Source: an uncultured bacterium
GTDB lineage: Bacteria; Patescibacteriota; Saccharimonadia; Saccharimonadales; Saccharimonadaceae
Length of the DNA: 8,149 nucleotides
Assembly: GCA_900556165.1 (NCBI GenBank)
Contig: USNP01000020.1
Location: 1-8,149, forward strand
Direction: 5' to 3'
Made by a program: the position numbers and the translations under genes. Each line of letters opens with the position of its first letter. Position 1 is the first letter of the stretch. The notes below the pieces were generated by a model, which was not told where the DNA came from, searched no databases, and saw nothing but the letters and a program-made list of their open reading frames with translations. Positions 1 to 5,380 of the stretch are shown piece after piece.

Positions 1-4
1 TAAT

Positions 5-33
5 ATTTTAACATTTTTTTAACTTTTTTGCAA
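5..33 (-). promoter_or_regulatory. Probable leftward promoter for a gene beyond the left edge
   Basis: Read on the minus strand, TTGCAA (28-33; 4 of 6 matches to TTGACA) is followed after 17 bp by TAAAAT (5-10; 5 of 6 to TATAAT). The -10 is preceded by TG with one base between, making an extended -10 like those of the other genes here. It lies just past the terminator at 45-80, so it would start a new transcript running out of the window. If the 7-nt rule seen at the other genes holds, the A of the ATG is the fourth base left of position 1. Promoter boxes are seen; the gene itself is inferred. Confidence 0.55.
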
Positions 34-44
34 AATTGGGGAAC

Positions 45-80
45 TAAAAATCCAGCCACAGTATCTCGGCTGGATTTTTA
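45..80 (-). terminator. Intrinsic terminator of the P-type ATPase/KH operon (bidirectional)
   Basis: Positions 45-57 and 68-80 form a perfect 13-bp inverted repeat (arm TAAAAATCCAGCC) around a 10-nt loop. The seven inner pairs are mostly G/C (TCCAGCC with GGCTGGA), and A and T runs flank them, so it reads as a stem plus U-run on either strand. It is 121 nt past the stop codon of the KH gene, with no gene between, so it most plausibly ends that leftward operon. Confidence 0.85.
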
Positions 81-201
81 ACAAGTATAAGCTCTCAAAC
101 TTTTCCTTAGTTTGCTCGCATAGAGCTTTGACTTTTTTGTTTTCCGCAGTTCTTTCGAAATTCAAAACTCCACTTAAGAATTTCGAATTGAACTATTTCT
201 A
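81..201 (-). other. Long 3' untranslated stretch with a bulged hairpin (89-128)
   Basis: These 121 nt lie between the KH stop codon and the terminator and carry no convincing gene. On the transcribed minus strand, 122-128 (AAGCTCT) pairs with 89-95 (AGAGCTT). Next to it, 109-114 (CAAACT) pairs with 96-101 (AGTTTG) around a 7-nt loop, leaving a one-sided 7-nt bulge (115-121). That gives 13 pairs in all. It could be a processing or stability element, or part of a small 3'-derived RNA. Function is unknown. Confidence 0.4.
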
Positions 202-555
202 TTATAACGCATCATCGTCTATTTCTGCAAGCTCTTTTCGTGTTTGTTCCGTAAAAGTGCTTGTGTTTTCCACAGGCGTATCTGTTGGATTTTCCACAAC
301 TTCAAATTTTTCTTCGCTATCATTGATTTTTAGATTGTAGTGAGCATTATTTTTTAGTGCTAATGCTCGAAGAAGCGCACGAAGACTTTGTGCTGTTGCG
401 CCACGACGCCCGATAATTCTCCCTAAATCTTCTTTATTTACACTTAAAGTTAGTAAAACGCCTTTTTCGTCAATGATGCGGTCGACTTTAACGTCTTCTG
501 GGTTTTCAACTAAATTTTTAACGATATATTCAACAAACTGTTGGTCAATTGTCAT
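202..555 (-). CDS. khpA: KH-domain RNA-binding protein, KhpA-like, with acidic C-terminal tail
   Basis: This 117-aa protein has one type II-style KH domain at about residues 1-78. The RNA-contacting GxxG loop is GRRG at 49-52, within GRIIGRRGATAQSLRALLRA, the pattern of the KhpA/YlqC family of small cytoplasmic RNA-binding proteins. Family members often pair with KhpB/Jag and affect cell division and sRNA or mRNA stability; that role is family knowledge, not seen here. KhpA is usually under about 85 aa; the extra 35-40 residues (about 80-117) are acidic and Ser/Thr/Pro/Glu rich, probably disordered, ending in a cluster of Asp. The start is fixed by AAGGAGT 8 nt upstream. It is the second gene of an operon, 24 bp after the P-type ATPase. 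In Firmicutes khpA normally sits by rpsP, rimM and trmD, so this placement is different. Confidence 0.85.
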   Translation of the reverse strand: MTIDQQFVEYIVKNLVENPEDVKVDRIIDEKGVLLTLSVNKEDLGRIIGRRGATAQSLRALLRALALKNNAHYNLKINDSEEKFEVVENPTDTPVENTSTFTEQTRKELAEIDDDAL

Positions 556-563
556 TTTCAGAT

Positions 564-570
564 ACTCCTT
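564..570 (-). promoter_or_regulatory. Shine-Dalgarno site of the KH gene
   Basis: AAGGAGT on the minus strand, 8 nt before the ATG at 553-555, lies in the 24-bp gap after the ATPase stop codon. The upstream gene starts without any such site, so this marks the KH gene as translated from inside a longer message. Confidence 0.85.
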
Positions 571-579
571 TTATTCAGT

Positions 580-2913
580 TTATGCTTTTATTGTATCATT
601 TTCTGAATGTTTTTTCAACCATTCGCTCGTTACAAAAAGTGTTGTAAAAATAACCATAAGTACAATATAAAGTTCGAATGCGCGGCCAGAAAGTACCCCG
701 ATTTCGATCAGTGGGCGGAAGAGAATTGCGGTAGTAATAAATGCGCCGATCGACCAAACCAGAAGCAGAATTCGCCAAAAATTGAGTGGAATGCAGGCGC
801 GAATAACCGAAAGCATTCCGATTGAACCGAGCAAATAATATGAAACGGTTGAAATTTCTTGTGTGATCCAGCCGTTTGATACGCCCCAAATTCGAACAAA
901 AATAACCGAAAATACCACCATTAGCGCGCTTGGAAGTGCCATCAGAAGTGATTTTTTGATGAAATCTTTTTCAACGGGTTGAATATTTTTTTCGAAAGTT
1001 AGCACAAAAGGCGGGAAACCTTCCACGAATTGATCAATTAGTGTCACTTGAATCGGAATGAAAGGGAAAACTAGTAGTAGATTTTTGTCGAAGAGGAGTG
1101 CACTTAAAATACAGACAATTGCCAAAATGAACGAATAAATTGTTTTGATGAAGAAAATTGGTGCAATTCGAGAAATATTATTAACAACTCGGCGACCTTC
1201 AAAAAGGATTTCTGGTAGATCGTTGAAGTCGGAATTAAGCAAAACTAAATTAGCAATCTGGCGTGTTGCCGGATCGCCTTCCGCCATTACGATTGAACAA
1301 TCTGCTTCGCGCAAAGCTAAGATATCATTCACGCCATCACCGGTCATTGCGACTGTTCGGCCAGATTTTTTGAGTGTTTGAATAATTATTTTTTTCTGAT
1401 GTGGCGAAACTCTGCCAAAAATTGCCGTTGAAATTGCGATTTTTTTGAGTTCAGAATCTTTCACTTTTGAGCAATCAATATAGCTTTCAAAATTTGCAAA
1501 ACCAGCTTTTTGGGCTATGTTTGAAACTGTAATCGGGTTGTCGCCAGAGATAATCTTGAGATCAATTTTTTGTGAGCGTAAATATTCGAGTGTGTCTTTA
1601 GCGCCTTCACGAATTGGATCGGTAATTTCAATCAGTGCGAGTTTCGAAATTTTCGTTGGCATTTCGATATTTTTATTGTCGATTTTAGATTTCGAAAACG
1701 CCAAAGCTAAAACGCGTGAACCGCGAGAAAGGGCTTCATTTGCTTGTTTTAGAGTCTCTCCGAAAAGCATTTCTGGTGCACCAAGAAAAATTGTTCCAAC
1801 GCCAGAAATTTCCATTGAACCCCATTTTCGGTCGCTTGAAAACGGAATAATATTTTCAGCTACGTGATTTGTCTTTATTTTTGAAAATCGTTTACGGATT
1901 GCTTGCGCAGTCGGGTTATTGTCTTCACTGGAATTCATATAGACCGAAATGAGCTGATTAATTTCTTCGCTAGAAAACTTTTTCGAAAGATAATAGATAT
2001 CTTCGACCTTCATTTTACCTTCGGTGATCGTGCCTGTTTTATCAAGACAAAGCGTATCGACGTGTGCGAGAGTTTCAACTGAATACATTTCTTGAACGAG
2101 AACTTTTCGAAATCCGAGTTTAACTACAGCAGTCAAAAGAGAAGTAATTGTGAGTAAGGCAATTCCTTTTGGTAACATTCCGAGAAGTGGAGTTGATGTA
2201 TAAATTACAGCTATTTTAGTTGGTAGAGCTTTGATTAAAAGCGCTTCGAAAAATAGAGCTAGGCCAAACGGAATAATGATTTTACTAGTGAAACCAGCGA
2301 TTTTGTCGAGTGAATTGAGGATTCTTGAATTGATTGGCTTATGTGTCTTGGCTTCGGTCATTAGTTTTGATGCATAATTATCAGCACCAACGTGCGAAAC
2401 TTCCGCGAGAACTTTTCCACTAGCCAAAAAACTACCCGAAAGTAAAATTGCGCCTTTTTCTTTCAAAACTAGGTCGCTTTCACCGGTTAACATTGCCTCA
2501 TTCGCTTCGGCAACACCTTTCAGAACGACAGCATCGGATGGAATTTGTTCGCCGGCAGAAATTCTCAAAATATCGTTTAGAACAATTTCTTCGGGTGTAA
2601 TTTTTTGATCACGTGAAGAACGTACAACTGTAATTTTTTCTTTGCTCATTAGATTAAGCTTGTCTATCATTTTTTTTGCGCGAATTTCGGTAGCGATTCC
2701 AGAGATAGCATTAAAAATAATTACTACAAAAAAGATTAAATTGCTCCAGGCGCCAACCAAAGCTAAAAGAACCGCAATCGCAAAATTCAAGAAGTTAATA
2801 ATTTCCCAAAGGCTATTTTTATTGTTAATTTTAAAATTATTCACCAAGCCTTGCGAAATCTTTTTTCGAACTTCGGTTGCGGTTAATCCATTCAATTTTT
2901 TCTCGTTATCCAT
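580..2913 (-). CDS. P-type cation-transporting ATPase (HAD-IC family, CtpE-like)
   Basis: A full-length 777-aa membrane pump that uses ATP to move a cation across the plasma membrane. Motifs in order: TGES actuator loop (143-146), phosphorylated Asp in DKTGT (D291), DPIR (432-435), SGDNP (456-460) and the TGDGVND hinge (524-530). About ten membrane segments are suggested: two near 36-75, M3 and M4 near 210-262, and six from about 583 to 763. The M6 stretch near 612-638 keeps acidic residues D627 and E631. No N-terminal heavy-metal domain (CxxC) is present, so Cu, Zn or Cd export is unlikely. Overall form and the M4-M6 sequences recall CtpE-type pumps, for which calcium uptake has been reported in mycobacteria; the substrate here is inferred only. 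Oddity: the M4 motif usually PEGL reads PKGI (248-251), with Lys for the ion-binding Glu. It is first in its operon. Its ATG lacks a Shine-Dalgarno site and sits 7 nt from a -10 box. Confidence 0.93.
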   Translation of the reverse strand: MDNEKKLNGLTATEVRKKISQGLVNNFKINNKNSLWEIINFLNFAIAVLLALVGAWSNLIFFVVIIFNAISGIATEIRAKKMIDKLNLMSKEKITVVRSSRDQKITPEEIVLNDILRISAGEQIPSDAVVLKGVAEANEAMLTGESDLVLKEKGAILLSGSFLASGKVLAEVSHVGADNYASKLMTEAKTHKPINSRILNSLDKIAGFTSKIIIPFGLALFFEALLIKALPTKIAVIYTSTPLLGMLPKGIALLTITSLLTAVVKLGFRKVLVQEMYSVETLAHVDTLCLDKTGTITEGKMKVEDIYYLSKKFSSEEINQLISVYMNSSEDNNPTAQAIRKRFSKIKTNHVAENIIPFSSDRKWGSMEISGVGTIFLGAPEMLFGETLKQANEALSRGSRVLALAFSKSKIDNKNIEMPTKISKLALIEITDPIREGAKDTLEYLRSQKIDLKIISGDNPITVSNIAQKAGFANFESYIDCSKVKDSELKKIAISTAIFGRVSPHQKKIIIQTLKKSGRTVAMTGDGVNDILALREADCSIVMAEGDPATRQIANLVLLNSDFNDLPEILFEGRRVVNNISRIAPIFFIKTIYSFILAIVCILSALLFDKNLLLVFPFIPIQVTLIDQFVEGFPPFVLTFEKNIQPVEKDFIKKSLLMALPSALMVVFSVIFVRIWGVSNGWITQEISTVSYYLLGSIGMLSVIRACIPLNFWRILLLVWSIGAFITTAILFRPLIEIGVLSGRAFELYIVLMVIFTTLFVTSEWLKKHSENDTIKA

Positions 2914-2920
2914 AAACTCT

Positions 2921-2929
2921 ATTATAACA
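2921..2929 (-). promoter_or_regulatory. Extended -10 promoter of the P-type ATPase operon (leaderless type)
   Basis: On the minus strand TGTTATAAT (hexamer TATAAT at 2921-2926, TG at 2928-2929) is followed by 7 nt and then the ATG at 2911-2913. Transcription normally starts 6-8 nt past the -10, so the mRNA should begin at or within a base or two of the start codon. There is no good -35 box at the expected place (2944-2949 reads TTTTTA), in keeping with an extended -10. No Shine-Dalgarno site is present. Confidence 0.75.
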
Positions 2930-2951
2930 TATTTTATTTTTTATAAAAAAG

Positions 2952-2960
2952 TGGTAATAT
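2952..2960 (+). promoter_or_regulatory. Extended -10 promoter of argS (leaderless type)
   Basis: TGGTAATAT (TG at 2952-2953, hexamer TAATAT at 2955-2960) is followed by 7 nt and the ATG at 2968. The spacing matches the divergent ATPase promoter. No -35 box is convincing (2932-2937 is TTTTAT) and no Shine-Dalgarno site is present. The two divergent promoters share the same 54 bp. Confidence 0.7.
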
Positions 2961-2967
2961 ATATTAT

Positions 2968-4653
2968 ATGAATAAAGTTGCAGAAATTATTAATCAGACA
3001 ATCAAGGAAAAATTTAACATTGAAGTGGAAGTTTCTTTGACACGGCCACGGCCAGAGTTTGGTGATTTTGCAACAAATATTGCTATGCAACTTGCGGGAA
3101 AGCTTTCGAAAAATCCGCGCGAAATTGCTGATGAGCTTTTAGGTGAGCTTTCGAAAAATGAAATTTTTGAAACAATTGAGGTTGCTGGACCTGGTTTTTT
3201 GAATTTGCGAGTTTCAGCTAAAAAACTTGAAAAATTGCTGAGTCATGATTTTAGCGATCAATTTGGTTCAAATAATGATGGTGAAGGAAAATTAGCACTA
3301 ATTGACGGACCTAGTCCAAATATGGCGAAACCTTATAGTGTGGGGCATTTGCGACCTGGGAATCAAGGTTGGGCGGCTAAAAAGTTGCTGGAATTTTCTG
3401 GCTGGAAAGTGATTACAGATAACCATCTAGGCGATTACGGAACGCCTTTTGGGATTTGGGTTGTAGGTTTTAAAATGTTTTCGGATGACGAAAAACTTGC
3501 TGAGCGTGGAGTTTATGAGCTTGGTGATGTTTATATTAAAACCAAGGCCGCAATGAAAGAGCAGGGTGAAGGTGGTGAGATAGAAAAACAGGCTGAAGAG
3601 TGGCTTTTGAAACTCGAAAAAGGCGACAAAGAAGCGATTGAGTTTTCGGATAGATTTAAAGAGATTAGCCTAAAACATATTCATGATGTGATGGCACGCC
3701 TTAAAATTTCGACAGATTATGAATATGGTGAAGCATTTTTTGCGCCAAAAGGTAAGGCTGCTGTTCGAAAACTAATCGAGAGTGGTGTAGCTGTTCAAAA
3801 TGAAGATGGTTCGGTAATCGTTCCTCTGGAAGAATATGGTTTTGATGTTCCACTTTTGGTTCAAAAAAGTAATGGTGCAGCACTTTACGCAACAAACGAC
3901 CTTGCAACAATTTTGTTCCGCGAAGAAGAATTTGCTCCTGATAAGGTGGTTTATGCGGTAGGTGCGGAACAACAATTTTACTTTTCACAAATTTTTGCAA
4001 TGGCGAAAAAACTTGGAATTAAAACTGACTTATATCACCTTTGGTTTGGTGTAATTGATCAGTTAAATGAAGACGGTACACGCGAAAAAATGTCTTCGCG
4101 AAAAGGTGTTGTTTTGATGGAAGAACTTCTTGATAAGGCAGAAGATCGTGCGCGTGAAATCGTAGCTGGTCGAGATGTTTCTGAAGAAGATATCAAGAAA
4201 ATTGCGCTTGGTGCGATTAAGTTTTCGGATTTTGCAGCTGATCGACGAACAAATATTCTTTTCGATTGGGAAAATATCTTTGCTTTAACGGGATTTTCTG
4301 GACCGTATGTTCAATATTCGGCGGTTCGAGTAAATAATATTTTACGAAAAGAGCAGAATTTCGAATTGGTTGATTTTGAAAATTACGATTTCGAAGCTGA
4401 GAAAAATGTAATTTTGCAACTTTTGGCCTTTCCTGAAACTGTAAAAATGGCAGCGCGAGATTTGGAACCGCATAAGATTTCGAAATATCTTTATGATTTG
4501 GCGCGTGAAATGAACCGCTACTATGAAAAAACTCGCGTTTCGGATGTTTCTGAAATTGAAAAATCGGCACGATTAACACTTTTAAAGAAAGTTTCGAAAA
4601 CTTTTGCAAACGGTTTAGATTTGCTTGGAATTGAAGTTCCGGAAAAAATGTAG
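2968..4653 (+). CDS. argS: Arginyl-tRNA synthetase
   Basis: This 561-aa class I aminoacyl-tRNA synthetase charges tRNA-Arg with arginine in the cytoplasm; its length is normal for bacterial ArgRS. An N-terminal tRNA-recognition domain (about 1-83, with RPEFGDFATNIAM) is followed by the Rossmann catalytic core. The HIGH signature appears as SVGH (124-127) after SPNMAKPY, the NHLGDYGTPFG motif is at 152-162, and the KMSKS loop reads KMSSRKG (374-380). FSGPYVQYSAVRVNNILR (443-460) leads into the DALR-type anticodon-binding domain, which ends in LLGIEVPEKM, so the C terminus is complete. Ser at the first HIGH position also occurs in many Firmicute ArgRS. Arginine codons are almost all CGN (1 AGA of 24). 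It is transcribed alone, from a promoter back to back with the ATPase operon, and ends at its own terminator. Confidence 0.97.
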   Translation: MNKVAEIINQTIKEKFNIEVEVSLTRPRPEFGDFATNIAMQLAGKLSKNPREIADELLGELSKNEIFETIEVAGPGFLNLRVSAKKLEKLLSHDFSDQFGSNNDGEGKLALIDGPSPNMAKPYSVGHLRPGNQGWAAKKLLEFSGWKVITDNHLGDYGTPFGIWVVGFKMFSDDEKLAERGVYELGDVYIKTKAAMKEQGEGGEIEKQAEEWLLKLEKGDKEAIEFSDRFKEISLKHIHDVMARLKISTDYEYGEAFFAPKGKAAVRKLIESGVAVQNEDGSVIVPLEEYGFDVPLLVQKSNGAALYATNDLATILFREEEFAPDKVVYAVGAEQQFYFSQIFAMAKKLGIKTDLYHLWFGVIDQLNEDGTREKMSSRKGVVLMEELLDKAEDRAREIVAGRDVSEEDIKKIALGAIKFSDFAADRRTNILFDWENIFALTGFSGPYVQYSAVRVNNILRKEQNFELVDFENYDFEAEKNVILQLLAFPETVKMAARDLEPHKISKYLYDLAREMNRYYEKTRVSDVSEIEKSARLTLLKKVSKTFANGLDLLGIEVPEKM

Positions 4654-4667
4654 TAATATTAAAAAAT

Positions 4668-4700
4668 AAAAGAACTCGAAAGTAGATTCGGGTTCTTTTT
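4668..4700 (+). terminator. Intrinsic terminator of argS
   Basis: Arms 4668-4680 and 4687-4699 pair over 13 positions around a 6-nt loop and end in a T run, starting 14 nt after the argS stop codon. One position is T facing G, which is a G-U pair in the plus-strand RNA but an A-C mismatch in the minus-strand RNA. It therefore suits argS better than the convergent kinase-like gene, though it may serve both. Confidence 0.85.
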
Positions 4701-4704
4701 GGTT

Positions 4705-5304
4705 TTAGAAATTAATTTCTTTAAGGATTTTATCGATTTTGAGGCGAGTTCGAAGATTTGAACCTTTATTGACGATAAAATAGTCGGCAATTGCAATTGG
4801 GCCACCTTTTTCTAGTGTTTCGATTTCATTGAAGTCGCGGTCGTTGATTTCTGCTAAGCTCATTGCACGTTCAGGGCGGGAAGAAATTCGTTTGTGGCGC
4901 AAGTTTTTTGGTGGAACAAGTGCGATAACTTTTAGCTCGGTCGGGAAGTGTTTTTTGAGAATTTTATACTCTGTCCAGGTGTAAAGCCCGTCGGCGATAA
5001 TGCGTTTTTGGCCGGATTTGATAAGATTTTGAATTTGTTCTACGATTTTATTTACAACTACGTCTTTTCCGAAATCTTCTCGCAATTTTGTGCGCATTTT
5101 TTTCTCGTTTTCTGGTGTGATTTCAAGATTTTGGTCAGTTAGTGCTTTAATTATAACACCGCCAAAATATACGCTAGGATAGCCTTTTTCTTTGAGATAT
5201 GTGGTTACTGTACTTTTACCACTCCCAGCTAGTCCGACAAGTGCTATGATTTTTACTGAATTGCTCTTTTTTTTATTTTTGAGGCGCAAAATTTGGTTAT
5301 TCAT
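4705..5304 (-). CDS. UPF0200 / dephospho-CoA kinase-like P-loop NTPase
   Basis: This 199-aa soluble P-loop protein has a Walker A motif GLAGSGKS (24-31) after a short Lys-rich N terminus. A YFGG segment (46-49) follows, then LEITPENEKKMRTKLREDFG (60-79), RIIADGLYTW (101-110, with the Walker-B-like ADG), an Arg-rich lid-like stretch (136-146), and ADYFIVNKGS near 173-182. This order matches the UPF0200 family, best known from archaea and related to dephospho-CoA and nucleoside-monophosphate kinases. A small-molecule kinase role, perhaps on dephospho-CoA or a nucleotide, is inferred; the substrate is unknown. An in-frame ATG at 5338-5340 would add 12 residues, but it lies inside the upstream gene's terminator with no binding site. 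The ATG at 5302-5304, 7 nt from a -10 box and next to the family's N terminus, is preferred. It is convergent with argS and has no AGA/AGG arginine codon. Confidence 0.8.
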   Translation of the reverse strand: MNNQILRLKNKKKSNSVKIIALVGLAGSGKSTVTTYLKEKGYPSVYFGGVIIKALTDQNLEITPENEKKMRTKLREDFGKDVVVNKIVEQIQNLIKSGQKRIIADGLYTWTEYKILKKHFPTELKVIALVPPKNLRHKRISSRPERAMSLAEINDRDFNEIETLEKGGPIAIADYFIVNKGSNLRTRLKIDKILKEINF

Positions 5305-5311
5305 AACTGTT

Positions 5312-5340
5312 ATTATAACATAAAATAAAAAGCCCCTCAA
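5312..5340 (-). promoter_or_regulatory. Promoter of the UPF0200 gene, embedded in the preceding terminator
   Basis: On the minus strand TTGAGG (5335-5340; TTGA of TTGACA) is followed after 17 bp by TATAAT (5312-5317). The -10 is extended by TG at 5319-5320, and the ATG follows after 7 nt. The TGTTATAAT core is identical to the P-type ATPase promoter. The -35 box sits in the loop and 3' arm of the surface-protein terminator hairpin. No Shine-Dalgarno site is seen, so a leaderless message is expected. Confidence 0.8.
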
Positions 5341-5350
5341 GTGAGAGGCT
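5326..5350 (-). terminator. Intrinsic terminator of the surface-protein gene
   Basis: On the minus strand AGCCTCTC (5343-5350) pairs with GAGGGGCT (5331-5338) around a 4-nt loop and runs into TTTTTATTTT (the paired arm supplies one T). The single irregular position is a G-U pair in this direction but a C-A mismatch in the other, so it points to leftward transcription. It starts 30 nt past the stop codon at 5381. Confidence 0.85.
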
Positions 5351-5380
5351 AATTTAGTTGATAGATTTTATGATTTTGAA

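Noticed and set aside
37..181. Short leftward open frame without ATG running through the hairpin and terminator
   Set aside because: It opens only with a TTG, has no binding site, and its end is encoded by the terminator stem itself; it is more simply an untranslated region.
1145..1867. Plus-strand ORFs of 78 and 116 codons inside the ATPase gene
   Set aside because: They lie opposite the conserved P-type ATPase coding sequence, with no start signals and no recognisable protein features.
3337..3348. ArgRS HIGH motif reading SVGH, as if the first catalytic His were lost
   Set aside because: Ser at this position is common in Firmicute ArgRS (SMGH type), and all other active-site motifs are intact, so the enzyme is probably functional.
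3701..4609. Minus-strand ORFs of 67-130 codons inside argS
   Set aside because: They are shadows of the conserved synthetase frame, arising from TTT/AAA-rich codons, without start signals.
5302..5340. Upstream ATG at 5338-5340 that would lengthen the UPF0200 protein by 12 residues
   Set aside because: It falls in the terminator stem and before the -10 box, has no Shine-Dalgarno site, and the extra residues are hydrophobic and not part of the family.
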